From contig NZ_JAATEN010000017.1 in NCBI RefSeq assembly GCF_012034935.1, positions 82,652 to 146,651 of the forward strand: 64,000 nt of DNA, read 5' to 3'. Source of the stretch: Streptomyces zingiberis. Its GTDB lineage: Bacteria > Actinomycetota > Actinomycetes > Streptomycetales > Streptomycetaceae. Below the pieces are notes generated by a model. The model was not told where the DNA came from, ran no database searches, and was given only the letters and a program-made list of their open reading frames with translations. A program made the position numbers and the translations under genes. Shown in pieces: positions 15,265 to 27,556 of this stretch (within the stretch, counting starts at the first letter, position 1; every line of letters begins with the position of its first letter).

Positions 15265-16845
15265 TCAGCCCTGATGCACCTGGCGCTGCCGGTCCAGCGC
15301 GCGGCGCAGGTCCGCGGCCATCGGGTGGTACGGCCCGTAGAGCCGTTCGACGTCCCCGAGCAGGCGCGACTGCGTCTCGTGCGCCTCGCGGTAGGCGCCG
15401 ACGGCGTGCAGCAGGGTGCCGATGCGCGCCCGGATCTCCAGCGGGACGGCGGGGCCGGCCGCGGTGTCCCGCTCGAAGGCGGGCAGCAGGGCGCGGTACT
15501 CGGCGATGGCGGCGGTCGCCTCCCCGATCTGCTCCAGGCACTGCGCGGCCTCGTAGCGGAACTGCAACGCCTCCCGGAACGCGCCGGGCCCGGGTTCGGC
15601 GGAGGTCTCGGCGGCCAGCCGGCGCAGTTCGGGCAGGGCGCGCCGGTACTGGCCGTCGTCGAGGAGCGTCGCGGCGTACTGCTTGCGCAGGCTGCGGACG
15701 ACGGCCGACTGCTCGCCGTGGTGTTCGGCCGCGACGGGCAGGACGGAGCCGAGGACGTCCACGGCCTGGGTGAGCCGGCCCGCGTCCAGCAGCCGCTTGA
15801 CCTCCTCGACGGCGTCCGCGACGACCGTCCGGCCGGTGCGGTGCGGCGGGGTCTCGCCGGGCGCCCGGCGCGGGTCGGGGATGACGGGCGCAGGGACGGA
15901 CGGGGCGGGCTCCGGGACGGCGGCGGCCCCCTCCGGCCAGGGCGCGTGCGGGCGGAGGAAGGGACGGGTGGGGTCCAGCGGCCCGGGCGGGCGCGCGTAG
16001 GGCGAGGCGGTGGCGGACGAGGGCAGCAGCGGGGCCAGCGCCTGGTACACCTCCTGCGCCCCGGCCGGCCGGTGGCGCGGGTCCTTGGCGAGCAGCCGCA
16101 GCACCAGCGCCTCCAGCGGCGCGGGCACCTCGGGCCGCAGCTGCCGCACGGGCACCGGCGCGTCGTGCAGATGCTGGTGGAGGACGCCGAGGGAGGTGGC
16201 CGCCTGGAACGGCACCTGCCCGCTGAGGAGTTCGTGGAGCAGCACCCCGAGGGCGTAGAGGTCGGTGTACGGGCCGACGGCTCCGCCCATCGCCTGCTCG
16301 GGCGCCATGTAGGCGGGGCTGCCGATGGGGGAGCCGGTGTGGGTGAGGCGGGTGGTGTCGGTGTCGACGGCGGCGGCGATGCCGAGATCCAGCACGCTGA
16401 GGGTGCCGTCCTGGCGGATCATCACGTTCCGCGGTTTGAGGTCGCGGTGGACGACGGGCGCGGCGTGCACCGCGGCCAGCACCGCGCAGAGCTGCGCCGC
16501 CACCGCCACGGCCCAGGGCCAGGGGTAGGGGTCGTGCTCGGCGAGGTGGTCCGCGAGGTCGGCGCCCTCGATGTGCTGCATCACGAGGTAGAGGTCGTCG
16601 CCGTCGCTGCCCGCGTCGTGCACGGTGACCAGGCCGGGGTGGTCCACGCGGGCGGTGACCCGGCACTCGCGCAGGAAGCGGCGGCGCAGTTCCTCCGTCT
16701 CGGCCGCCATGCGGTCCGGGCGGAGCAGCTTGACCGCGATCCGCCGGTCCAGCCGGCGGTCGTAGCCCATCCACACCTGGCCCATGCCGCCCTGGCCGAG
16801 GAGCGCGGAGAGTTCGTACCGCTCGGCGATCACCCGGCCGTTCAC
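15265..16845 (-). CDS. Ser/Thr protein kinase, PknB-like catalytic domain with helical C-terminus
   Basis: A 526-residue Hanks-type kinase. The catalytic domain covers about 9-275: glycine loop LLGQGGMGQVW, the ATP-binding Lys in IAVKLLRP, catalytic HRDLKPRN, and APE motif SPAYMAPEQ. The DFG motif reads DLG, an allowed variant. After a Pro-rich linker (about 280-345), the C-terminal part (about 345-526) is a TPR-like helical array (LLDAGRLTQAVDVLGSVLP, ALPELRRLAAET, AQCLEQIGEATAAIAEYRALLP). There is no transmembrane helix and no PASTA domain, so it should be cytosolic. GTG 16845 overlaps the stop of the upstream membrane protein gene (GTGA), so the two proteins are coupled and probably partners. 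Confidence 0.92.
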   Translation of the reverse strand: MNGRVIAERYELSALLGQGGMGQVWMGYDRRLDRRIAVKLLRPDRMAAETEELRRRFLRECRVTARVDHPGLVTVHDAGSDGDDLYLVMQHIEGADLADHLAEHDPYPWPWAVAVAAQLCAVLAAVHAAPVVHRDLKPRNVMIRQDGTLSVLDLGIAAAVDTDTTRLTHTGSPIGSPAYMAPEQAMGGAVGPYTDLYALGVLLHELLSGQVPFQAATSLGVLHQHLHDAPVPVRQLRPEVPAPLEALVLRLLAKDPRHRPAGAQEVYQALAPLLPSSATASPYARPPGPLDPTRPFLRPHAPWPEGAAAVPEPAPSVPAPVIPDPRRAPGETPPHRTGRTVVADAVEEVKRLLDAGRLTQAVDVLGSVLPVAAEHHGEQSAVVRSLRKQYAATLLDDGQYRRALPELRRLAAETSAEPGPGAFREALQFRYEAAQCLEQIGEATAAIAEYRALLPAFERDTAAGPAVPLEIRARIGTLLHAVGAYREAHETQSRLLGDVERLYGPYHPMAADLRRALDRQRQVHQG

Positions 16846-17600
16846 CGGCGGCCGCCCCCGTCCTCACCGGCGCCGCCGCCCTCTTCCTTGCGGAGGAGGT
16901 CGCTGAGCTCGTCCAGCTCGGCGCGGACGCGGTCGATGCGCCGGGGCTGCGGACGGCCCGGGGTGGGCGTGGCCGGGTAGGGCTCGGCGGCCGGGCCGCC
17001 TGATCCGGCCGGGCCGCCCTGCGGCGGCGTGCCCGGCGCAGGGCCGGCCGGCGGGCGCAGGGGGCCGCGGGGCGGCCCGGGCTGCTGTGGGTGTGGCTGC
17101 GGCTGTGGCTGTGGCTGTGGGAAGCCGTACGCGGGCATCGTCGGCCCCTGCGCGGCCCCGGGACCGGCCGTGACCCCGTGGTTCACCGGGCCCGGCGGGT
17201 AGGGCCGCGCCGCCGGCATCCCCGGGTGGAAGGACATCGGCCCCGCCCCGGGCGGCCGTCCGGCCGCGAGTTCCTGATGGTGCCTGATGTCGACCACGAG
17301 GTAGTGGGCGGTGACGCCGACGGCCGTCATCAGCAGCAGGACCATGGCGACATCCGTCCGGCGGTCCTCCTCCGGCAGCTCGCCGACGACACCGAAGCAG
17401 ACGGTGCAGAGCACCAGGATGCCGAGGAAGGCGAGCCAGTCCGAGGTCTTCCGGCGGAGCAGCGCGATCCGCAGCATCGGCACCCACGCCAGCGCCCCGA
17501 AGCAGATCAGCGTGAGCGTCACGAACACCACCCGCAGCACGATGACGTTCCGGTCGGCCGGGGGACGTCGCTGCGGAGGCACGGGAACAGGGCCGTACAT
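16842..17600 (-). CDS. Membrane protein coupled to the kinase
   Basis: A 252-residue integral membrane protein of no family I can name. There are three or four hydrophobic helices at about 19-40 (VIVLRVVFVTLTLICFGALAW), 52-72 (WLAFLGILVLCTVCFGVVG) and 84-106 (VAMVLLLMTAVGVTAHYLVV). A Pro/Gly/Gln-rich tail follows, including QPQPQPQPHPQQP, and then a C-terminal charged helix (RRIDRVRAELDELSDLLRKEE) that could form a short coiled coil. AGGAG lies six bases before ATG 17600. The overlap with the kinase start suggests it anchors, senses for, or is a substrate of that kinase; this is inference from gene arrangement. Confidence 0.75.
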   Translation of the reverse strand: MYGPVPVPPQRRPPADRNVIVLRVVFVTLTLICFGALAWVPMLRIALLRRKTSDWLAFLGILVLCTVCFGVVGELPEEDRRTDVAMVLLLMTAVGVTAHYLVVDIRHHQELAAGRPPGAGPMSFHPGMPAARPYPPGPVNHGVTAGPGAAQGPTMPAYGFPQPQPQPQPHPQQPGPPRGPLRPPAGPAPGTPPQGGPAGSGGPAAEPYPATPTPGRPQPRRIDRVRAELDELSDLLRKEEGGGAGEDGGGRR

Positions 17601-17955
17601 GAATGCTCCTGGGGACGGGTGCCGGACCGGGGCCGGAGATCGGCTCAAAACGAGCGTATACGGGGACGCGGACGGGGCGTCATCCGTTGCCGCGTTCGGG
17701 CTCACGATCCGGTAAACGACTGCCCGTCGGGGCAGATCACCGCAGCCACCCGCCCGGCAAGGTCCGGACATCGGGCGAAAAACCGCCGAACCGGCGCTCG
17801 TCACCCGTTTCCCCAGGGGGTGTTACCGCGCGTAAGTCAGTGCCGTCCCCGCTCTTGACCCGCCGGTAACCCCGGTCCATCCTGAGCCCGACCCGTGGCG
17901 GAACGGACAGCCCCGGGCTGCCGGACCGCCCTCCCAACTCTCCGGGGGCTCCCGC

Positions 17956-20157
<2,202 letters not shown>

Positions 20158-20270
20158 CACCCCGGCGCTCGCGCCCACGCCGCCGCCCCAGGACAGCGGC
20201 GCCCCCGGAACGCGGAGGACCATACCGGCCCGCTGCCGGCTCCCGTGACGCCCCGTCCCTCCGCCGCCCC

Positions 20271-23200
20271 TCAGGACCCCAGGATCGTCGTCAGGAACTC
20301 GCCCGTCCACGCCAGCAGTTCACGGCCGACCAGCGGCTTGCCACCGATGCGGGCCGTGGCCGGGCGCGGGACCAGCACCTGGTGGGCGGACGGCCTGAGC
20401 ACCGCGCGCGGGTGGAGCCGCTTCAGCCGCAGCTCCTGCGACTCGCGCAGCTCCACCGGGGAGAAGCGGACGTTGGAGCCCTGGAGCGTGATGTCGGTGA
20501 CCCCGCAGGCGCGGGCCAGCAGCCGCAGCCCGGCGACGAGCAGCAGGTTCTCCACCGGCTCGGGCAGTTTGCCGTAGCGGTCGGTCAGCTCCTCGCGGAC
20601 GGCGGCGATGTCCCCCTCGGAGTTGGCGGAGGCGATGGCCCGGTACGCCTGGAGGCGCAGCCGCTCGCCGGGGGCGTAGTCGTGCGGGACGTGGGCGTCC
20701 ACCGGGAGTTCGATCTTGACCTCCAGCGGCGGCTCCTCCTCCGCGCCGCCCTCCAGGCCGGCCCGGTAGTCGGCGACGGCCTCGCCGACCATCCGGACGT
20801 AGAGGTCGAAGCCGACACCCGCGATGTGCCCGGACTGCTCGCCGCCGAGGAGGTTGCCCGCGCCGCGGATCTCCAGGTCCTTCATGGCGACGTACATGCC
20901 CGCGCCCATCTCGGTGTGCTGGGCGATGGTCGCCAGCCGTTCGTGCGCCGTCTCCGTCAGCGGCTTCTCCGGCGGGTAGAGGAAGTAGGCGTAGCCGCGC
21001 TCGCGCCCCCGGCCCACGCGCCCGCGGAGCTGGTGGAGCTGGGAGAGGCCGAAGTTGTCGCCCCGCTCCACGATGAGGGTGTTGGCGTTGGAGATGTCGA
21101 TGCCGGACTCCACGATCGTGGTGGAGACCAGCACGTCGAACTTCTTCTCCCAGAAGTCCACGACCACCTGTTCCAGCGCGGTCTCCGACATCTGGCCGTG
21201 CGCGGTGGCGATCCGCGCCTCGGGCACGGCCTCCCGCAGCCGCGCCGCCGCCCGGTCGATGGACTCGACCCGGTTGTGGATGTAGAACACCTGGCCCTCG
21301 CGGAGCAGTTCGCGGCGGATCGCCGCGGAGATCTGCCGGGTGTCGTACGGGCCGACGAAGGTGAGGACGGGGTGGCGCTCCTCCGGTGGGGTGGTGATGG
21401 TGGACATCTCGCGGATGCCGGTGACCGCCATCTCCAGGGTGCGCGGGATGGGCGTGGCGGACATGGTGAGGACGTCGACGTTGGCGCGGAGCTTCTTCAG
21501 CTGCTCCTTGTGCTCCACGCCGAAGCGCTGCTCCTCGTCCACCACGACCAGGCCGAGGTCCTTGAACTTCGTCTCGGACGAGAACAGCCGGTGGGTGCCG
21601 ATGACGACGTCCACGGAGCCCTCCCGCAACCCCTCCAGCACGGCCTTCGCCTCGGTGTCGGTCTGGAAGCGGGAGAGCGCCCGCACGATGACGGGGAACT
21701 GGGCGTAGCGCTCGGTGAAGGTGTTCATGTGCTGCTGCACCAGCAGGGTGGTCGGGACCAGCACCGCGACCTGCTTGCCGTCCTGGACGGCCTTGAACGC
21801 CGCCCGCACCGCGATCTCCGTCTTGCCGTAGCCCACGTCGCCGCAGATCAGCCGGTCCATCGGGACCGTCTTCTCCATGTCCTCCTTGACCTCGGCGATG
21901 GTGGTGAGCTGGTCCGGGGTCTCCGCGTAGGGGAAGGCGTCCTCCAGCTCGCGCTGCCAGGGGCTGTCCGGGGCGAAGGAGTGGCCGGGCGCGGCCATCC
22001 GCGCCGAGTACAGCCGGATGAGGTCGGCGGCGATCTCCTTGACGGCCTTCTTGGCGCGGGCCTTGGTCTTCGTCCAGTCGGCGCCGCCGAGCCGGTGCAG
22101 GGTGGGGGCCTCGCCGCCGACGTACTTGGTGACCTGCTCCAGCTGGTCGGTGGGGATGTAGAGGCGGTCACCGGGCTGGCCGCGCTTGGCGGGGGCGTAC
22201 TCGACGAGCAGGTACTCGCGGGTGGCGCCCTGCACGGTGCGCTGCACCATCTCCAGGTAGCGGCCGACGCCGTGCTGCTCGTGGACGATGTAGTCGCCCG
22301 CCTCCAGGGTCAGCGGGTCGATCGTCCGGCGGCGGCGGGCGGGCATCCGGGCGCCGTCCCGGCCGGCGGTCTTCTGGCCGGTGAGATCCGTCTCGGTGAG
22401 CACCGCCAGCTTCAGCGCCGGGTCGGTGAAACCGGCTTCGAGGGTGGCGCAGGAGACCTGGACCACCGACGGGGTGAGCTCCCCCAGGTCCCGCTCCAGC
22501 CGGGCCGGGACGCCCTCGCCGCCGAGGACCTCCACCATGCGGGCGGCGGTGCCGTGGCCCTCGGCGAGGTAGACCGCGCGCCACCCCTCGGCCAGCCGGC
22601 CCTTGGTGTCGGCCAGGGCGCGGGCGGTGTCGCCGCGGTAGCTCTCCGCGGCGCGCATCCCCAGCTTGACCGTGTCGCCGTCGTCCTCCTCGTCGGCCGC
22701 GAAGGGGCTGACCGACCACCACGCCATGCCCAGTTCCCGGGCCCGCTCCCGGACGTCGGCGAGGGAGCGCAGCGAGGCGGCGTCCACGTCGATGGGGGCC
22801 TCGCCGGAGTCCGCCATGGCGGTGGCCGCCCAGGACGCCTGGAGGAATTCCTGGCTGGTGGCGACGAGGTCGGAGGCGCGGGTGCGGACCCGCTCCGGGT
22901 CGCAGACGACCGTCATCGCGCCCTCGGGCAGGACGTCGAGCAGCAGTTCCATCTCGTCGACGAGGGCGGGCGCGAGGGACTCCATGCCCTCCACCGCGAT
23001 CCCCTCGGCGATCTTGCCGAGCAGCTCCGCCAGCTCCGGATGCGCCCCGGCGAGCTCCGCGGCACGCCGCCGGACGTCCTCGGTGAGCAGCAGCTCGCGG
23101 CAGGGCGGCGCCCACAGACCGTGCTCGGCGACCTCCAGGGACCGCTGGTCGGCGACCTTGAAGTAGCGGATCTCCTCAACCTCGTCCCCCCAGAACTCCA

Positions 23201-23807
23201 CCCGCAGGGGGTGCTCCTCGGTGGGCGGGAAGACGTCGAGAATGCCGCCGCGCACGGCGAAGTCGCCGCGCTTCTCGACCAGCTCGACCCGGGCGTACGC
23301 GGCGGCGGCCAGCGCCTCGGTGATCTCCTGGAGATCGGCGCCGCCCCCTTGCCGCAGGCTCACCGGCGTCAGCTCGCCGAGCCCCTTGACCTGGGGCTGG
23401 AGCACGGAGCGCACCGGCGCGACGACCACCTGCACCGGCCCGGCGGCCGGGTCGTCGGCCGCCGGGTGCGCCAGGCGGCGCAGGACGGCGAGGCGGCGGC
23501 CGACGGTGTCGGAGCGGGGGGAGAGCCGCTCGTGCGGCAGGGTCTCCCAGGAGGGGTACTCCACGACGCCGTCCGGCGGGAGCAGGCAGCGCAGGGTGGC
23601 GGCCAGGTCCTCGGCCTCCCGGCCGGTGGCGGTGACGGCCAGCACGGTCCGCCCGGCCTCCCGGGCCAGCGCGGCCACGGCGAAGGGGCGGGCGGCGGGC
23701 GGGCCGACCAGGTCGAGGTGCGGCACGCGGCCGCCCTTCGCGGCCTGGGCCGCTTCGGCGAGCGCGGGGTCGCGGACGACGGCGTCGAGCAGACCGTGCA
23801 GGCTCAT
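20271..23807 (-). CDS. mfd: Transcription-repair coupling factor Mfd
   Basis: A 1178-residue ATP-dependent translocase that removes RNA polymerase stalled at lesions and recruits UvrA. Domains in order: UvrB-like N-terminal module (about 1-330), the RNA polymerase interaction domain around 480-560 (EAGDYIVHEQHGVGRYLEM), then the RecG-like helicase motor. The motor has Walker A GDVGYGKTE, DEEQRFGVEHK as the Walker B/DEAD-like motif, and SATPIPRTLEMA. The TRG motif lies in the QLRGRVGRGRERGYAYFLY region. The C-terminal D7 domain ends at TTILGS. ATG 23807 follows GGAAAG and gives the conserved SLHGLLDAV start. Length is normal for the family. Confidence 0.97.
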   Translation of the reverse strand: MSLHGLLDAVVRDPALAEAAQAAKGGRVPHLDLVGPPAARPFAVAALAREAGRTVLAVTATGREAEDLAATLRCLLPPDGVVEYPSWETLPHERLSPRSDTVGRRLAVLRRLAHPAADDPAAGPVQVVVAPVRSVLQPQVKGLGELTPVSLRQGGGADLQEITEALAAAAYARVELVEKRGDFAVRGGILDVFPPTEEHPLRVEFWGDEVEEIRYFKVADQRSLEVAEHGLWAPPCRELLLTEDVRRRAAELAGAHPELAELLGKIAEGIAVEGMESLAPALVDEMELLLDVLPEGAMTVVCDPERVRTRASDLVATSQEFLQASWAATAMADSGEAPIDVDAASLRSLADVRERARELGMAWWSVSPFAADEEDDGDTVKLGMRAAESYRGDTARALADTKGRLAEGWRAVYLAEGHGTAARMVEVLGGEGVPARLERDLGELTPSVVQVSCATLEAGFTDPALKLAVLTETDLTGQKTAGRDGARMPARRRRTIDPLTLEAGDYIVHEQHGVGRYLEMVQRTVQGATREYLLVEYAPAKRGQPGDRLYIPTDQLEQVTKYVGGEAPTLHRLGGADWTKTKARAKKAVKEIAADLIRLYSARMAAPGHSFAPDSPWQRELEDAFPYAETPDQLTTIAEVKEDMEKTVPMDRLICGDVGYGKTEIAVRAAFKAVQDGKQVAVLVPTTLLVQQHMNTFTERYAQFPVIVRALSRFQTDTEAKAVLEGLREGSVDVVIGTHRLFSSETKFKDLGLVVVDEEQRFGVEHKEQLKKLRANVDVLTMSATPIPRTLEMAVTGIREMSTITTPPEERHPVLTFVGPYDTRQISAAIRRELLREGQVFYIHNRVESIDRAAARLREAVPEARIATAHGQMSETALEQVVVDFWEKKFDVLVSTTIVESGIDISNANTLIVERGDNFGLSQLHQLRGRVGRGRERGYAYFLYPPEKPLTETAHERLATIAQHTEMGAGMYVAMKDLEIRGAGNLLGGEQSGHIAGVGFDLYVRMVGEAVADYRAGLEGGAEEEPPLEVKIELPVDAHVPHDYAPGERLRLQAYRAIASANSEGDIAAVREELTDRYGKLPEPVENLLLVAGLRLLARACGVTDITLQGSNVRFSPVELRESQELRLKRLHPRAVLRPSAHQVLVPRPATARIGGKPLVGRELLAWTGEFLTTILGS

Positions 23808-24182
23808 GGAGGCTTTCCGTCCCGGGGGTGAGGGCTTGTGGGGGCAACGCGAGCTGCCCGGCACGTCGCCGCGCGGCCGGCGAGGGCGCACGCGGACGGG
23901 CCGGGTGATGCCCTCAGCCTACGTCGCCGCGCCGGCGGCCCCGCCGACAGACCTGCCGCCCGGCCACCGCTCCCGCCCGCGGACGGACGGCGGGCGGACG
24001 GACGGCGAACGGACGGCAGGCGGACGGACGGCGGGCGGGTCCGCCACCGGTGGATACCGGCCCGGACCCGCCCGCCGGCGGTACCGCGTCCCTCGCCCCG
24101 CGTCCCTCGCCCCCTCCGGAGCCCCGCGGGAGCCGGTAGGAGAAGCACGCATGAGCGAGGGCACGCGGGAGCAGTGGTCCCG
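23808..24182. other. mfd upstream region with GGACGGAC repeats
   Basis: No gene. Between 23981 and 24037 the sequence is built from copies of GGACGGACGGC and GCGGGCGGAC, an imperfect 4/11-base tandem array. The mfd promoter should lie nearer 23820-23930. Confidence 0.6.
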
Positions 24183-26747
24183 CTACTCCGTCGCGATGGC
24201 GCCCAGGACGTTCATCCGCCCGGCCCGGAACGCCGGGACCAGCGCCGCGACCAGCCCCACCAGCGCGGAGCCGAGGAAGACGGTGATGATCGTCGGCCAG
24301 GGGATGTCCAGCACGCCCAGCCCCTCCAGCGCCAGGAGCTGCTGGGACGCCGCACCCCAGGCCATGCCGAGCCCCAGGCCGAGGCCCGCGCCGAAGAGGG
24401 CGATGACCACCGACTCCAGCCGGATCATCCGGCGCAGCTGGCGCCGGGAGAGGCCGATGGCCCGCAGCAGGCCGATCTCCCGGGTCCGCTCGACGACCGA
24501 CAGGGCGAGGGTGTTCACCACGCCGAGGACGGCCACGATGATCGCCAGCGCCAGCAGCCCGTAGACCATGTTGAGGAGCTGGCCGATCTGGTCCTGGAGC
24601 GTCTGCTTGTAGTCGGCCTGGTCACGGATCTGGTACTGCGGGTAATCCTTCATCCGCTCCTTGAGCGCTGCGTACGCCTGTTCGGCCTTGCCCTCCTCGG
24701 CCTGGGCGAACATCAGGACGTTCGCCGGCATCTCGTCCGCGGGCAGGTAGCGCTCCACCGTCGCGATGGCGAGGTACATGGCGCCCTGGTCGAGCGAGGT
24801 GCCGTCGGTGGTGATCGCGGCCACCGTGAGCCGCGCGGTCTTCCCGCCGGTGAAGGCGACGGCCACCCGGTCCCCGACCTCGATGCCGTGCTTCTTCGCG
24901 TAGGCGGCCGGCACGGACATGGCGTCGCGGCCGTAGGCGGCGGAGAGTTCCCCGGCGTCCGTCTCGGTCCGCAGATCCTGCGCGTAGGTCGGATCGGCGG
25001 CGGCGAGCCGGGTCTTCTCCTTCTTGCCGTCCGGGGCGGTCAGCTCCGCGTTGACGTTCTTGTAGTCGGTGACATGAGCCAGGTGCGGCGCCGCGTGGAC
25101 GGCCTTCGCCACCGCCGGGGTCAGCGGCTGGCCCACGTCGGAGGCGATGATGAAGTCCGCGCCGACCGTCTTGTCGAGCTGGTCGTTGGCGGAGGCCACC
25201 ATGGAGGAGCCGACCACCGACAGCGCCGCGACCAGCGCCAGGCCGATCATCAGCGCCGCGGCCGTCGCCCCGGTACGGCGCGGGTTGCGCAGCGCGTTCC
25301 GCTCCGCCATCCGGCCCACCGGGCCGAAGAACCGCAGCACGACGGCGCTGATCGCGCGGACCACGAGCCCGGCGAGCAGCGGGCCGATCACCACGAACCC
25401 GATCAGGCTGAACACGATGCCCAGGGCGAGGAGCCCGGACCCGTCCCCGGCCGTCTCCGCGCGGGTGGCGAGCCACAGGCCCGCCGCGCCGGCGGCGGTC
25501 AGCAGCAGGCCGAACACGGTGCGCACGGTGCCGGTCCGCCCGTCGGCCGGGGTGCCGGCGTCGCGCAGCGCGGCCATCGGGGAGACCTTGCCCGCCCGGC
25601 GCGCCGGGAGGTAGGCGGCGAGGACGGTGACGACGATGCCGAGGAGGAGACCGACCAGCGGCGTGCTCGCCTTGATCGTCAGATCCGAGGTGTCGAGGTT
25701 CATCCCCACCGTGCCCATGAGCTGCATCAGGCCGACGGCGATCCCCACGCCGGCGGCGATGCCGAGCACGGAGCCGACCACGCCCAGCAGCAGCGCCTCG
25801 ATGAGCACCGAGCGGTTGACCTGCCCGCGGCCCGCGCCGATGGCGCGCATCAGGCCGAGTTCCCGGGTCCGCTGGGCGACGAGCATGGAGAAGGTGTTGA
25901 CGATCAGGAAGATGCCGACCAGGACGGAGATCCCCGCGAAGCCGAGGAGCGCGTACCGCATGAAGTCCAGGAACTCGCCCACCTCGTCCGCCGCGCTGTC
26001 GGCGGCCTCCTTGGCGGTCCGCACCTGGTAGCCACCGCCGAGTTCCGCGGCGACGGCCTTCTTGAGCTGCGCGTCGCTGGTGCCCTCCGCGGCGGTGAGC
26101 ATGACGGCGGTGACCTGGTCGGTGGAGCCGAGCAGCTTCTTCTGGGCGGTGGGGCGGTCGAAGAAGACCAGCGCGGCACCGGGGTTGGTGGCGGTGAACT
26201 TCGCGATGCCGCTGATCCGGGCCTCGGTGGTGCCGGTGAAGGAGATGACCTTGACGGCGTCCCCGGCGGCCAGCCCGTGCTTGTCGGCGGTGTCGGCGTC
26301 GACGACGACCTCGGTCGGCCCGCGGGGGGCCTTGCCCGAGATCAGCTTCATCGACTTCTTCTCCTCCGGCCCCCAGTCGCCCGCGATGGTGGGGGCGCCG
26401 GTGGTCGGCGACAGGTTCTCGTTCCTGTCGTCGACGAGGGTGATCCGCTCGTCGTAGACGTCCGACTGCGCGCTCGCCACACCGTCGAGCTTCTCCAGCC
26501 GCTGCGCCGTGTCCGCCGGGATGGAGGCCGGCTTCCCGGTCTGCTGGGCGTCCTCGTTCCGCTCCGCCGTGACGGTGACGTCCGAGGAGGTGGACGCGAA
26601 GAGCTTGTCGAAGGTGGTGTTCATCGTGTCGGTGAAGACCAGGGTGCCCGAGACGAAGGCCACCGACAGCATGACGGCGATGGCGGAGAGCACCATGCGC
26701 CCCTTGTGCGCGACGAAGTTGCGCAGGGAGGTTCTGACCACAGTCAT
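24183..26747 (-). CDS. ABC transporter permease, MacB/FtsX type
   Basis: An 854-residue permease with a duplicated FtsX architecture. Each half has an N-terminal helix, a large extracellular MacB-like domain and three further helices. The first half is MVLSAIAVMLSVAFVSGTLVF, the extracellular domain to about 260, then VGEFLDFMRYALLGFAGISV and the EAL-rich loop RELGLMRAIGAGRGQV. The second half mirrors this, with RNPRRTGATAAALMIGLALV and REIGLLRAIGLSRRQLRRM. Such proteins couple ATP hydrolysis to mechanical work on extracytoplasmic substrates such as lipids, peptides or antibiotics. It overlaps the ATPase gene by four bases, and no accessory periplasmic protein is present. Confidence 0.92.
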   Translation of the reverse strand: MTVVRTSLRNFVAHKGRMVLSAIAVMLSVAFVSGTLVFTDTMNTTFDKLFASTSSDVTVTAERNEDAQQTGKPASIPADTAQRLEKLDGVASAQSDVYDERITLVDDRNENLSPTTGAPTIAGDWGPEEKKSMKLISGKAPRGPTEVVVDADTADKHGLAAGDAVKVISFTGTTEARISGIAKFTATNPGAALVFFDRPTAQKKLLGSTDQVTAVMLTAAEGTSDAQLKKAVAAELGGGYQVRTAKEAADSAADEVGEFLDFMRYALLGFAGISVLVGIFLIVNTFSMLVAQRTRELGLMRAIGAGRGQVNRSVLIEALLLGVVGSVLGIAAGVGIAVGLMQLMGTVGMNLDTSDLTIKASTPLVGLLLGIVVTVLAAYLPARRAGKVSPMAALRDAGTPADGRTGTVRTVFGLLLTAAGAAGLWLATRAETAGDGSGLLALGIVFSLIGFVVIGPLLAGLVVRAISAVVLRFFGPVGRMAERNALRNPRRTGATAAALMIGLALVAALSVVGSSMVASANDQLDKTVGADFIIASDVGQPLTPAVAKAVHAAPHLAHVTDYKNVNAELTAPDGKKEKTRLAAADPTYAQDLRTETDAGELSAAYGRDAMSVPAAYAKKHGIEVGDRVAVAFTGGKTARLTVAAITTDGTSLDQGAMYLAIATVERYLPADEMPANVLMFAQAEEGKAEQAYAALKERMKDYPQYQIRDQADYKQTLQDQIGQLLNMVYGLLALAIIVAVLGVVNTLALSVVERTREIGLLRAIGLSRRQLRRMIRLESVVIALFGAGLGLGLGMAWGAASQQLLALEGLGVLDIPWPTIITVFLGSALVGLVAALVPAFRAGRMNVLGAIATE

Positions 26748-27556
26748 CGCAGGCCCCCGGGGGCGGTGTGCGCCGCGGTGCCGTCCCCGGACAGGCTGAG
26801 CATCCGCTCCAGCACGCGCTCGGCGGTCGGGTCCCGCATGTCGTCGACGATCCGGCCGTCGGCGAGGTAGAGCACGCGGTCCGCGTAGGCGGCGGCCACC
26901 GGGTCGTGGGTCACCATCACGATGGTCTGCCCCAGCTCGTCCACCGAGCGGCGGAGGAAGCCCAGCACCTCGGCGCCGGCCCGGGAGTCGAGGTTGCCGG
27001 TCGGCTCGTCCCCGAAGATGATCTCCGGCCGGGCGGCCAGCGCGCGGGCCACGGCGACGCGCTGCTGCTGGCCGCCGGAGAGCTCGGTGGGCCGGTGACG
27101 CAGCCGGTCCCGCAGGCCGACGGTGTCCACGACCCGGTCCAGCCAGGGCTGGTCCGGCTTGCGGCCGGCGATGTCCATGGGCAGCGTGATGTTCTCCAGG
27201 GCGTTGAGGGTGGGCAGCAGGTTGAACGCCTGGAAGATGAAGCCGACCCGGTCCCGCCGGAGCTGGGTGAGCTTCTTGTCCTTGAGCCCGGTGATCTCCG
27301 TGTCGCCGAGGCGGATCTCTCCGGAGGTGACGGTGTCCAGGCCGGCGAGGCAGTGCATCAGGGTCGACTTGCCGGAGCCGGACGGGCCCATGATCGCGGT
27401 GAAGCGGCCGCGCTCGATGTCCACGTCCACCTCGTCGAGCGCCATGACGCGGGTCTCCCCCGCGCCGTACGCCTTCACGACCTTGCGGGCACTCGCGGCC
27501 ACGGCCGTATGTCCTCCGCTGCCCCCGGTCCTGGGATTCGATACAGCCGTTGTCAC
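26744..27556 (-). CDS. ABC transporter ATP-binding protein, LolD/MacB type
   Basis: A 270-residue ATPase partner of the FtsX-like permease. Walker A is GPSGSGKST, the signature is LSGGQQQR, Walker B is IIFGDEPTG and the H-loop is VMVTHDP. FQAFNLLPTLNALENITLP is the Q-loop region characteristic of the LolD/MacB subfamily. GTG 27556 is chosen because GAGGAG lies upstream with correct spacing and the extra residues before it are low-complexity. It is translated first in a two-gene operon, with the permease start overlapping its stop (ATGA). Confidence 0.95.
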   Translation of the reverse strand: MTTAVSNPRTGGSGGHTAVAASARKVVKAYGAGETRVMALDEVDVDIERGRFTAIMGPSGSGKSTLMHCLAGLDTVTSGEIRLGDTEITGLKDKKLTQLRRDRVGFIFQAFNLLPTLNALENITLPMDIAGRKPDQPWLDRVVDTVGLRDRLRHRPTELSGGQQQRVAVARALAARPEIIFGDEPTGNLDSRAGAEVLGFLRRSVDELGQTIVMVTHDPVAAAYADRVLYLADGRIVDDMRDPTAERVLERMLSLSGDGTAAHTAPGGLR

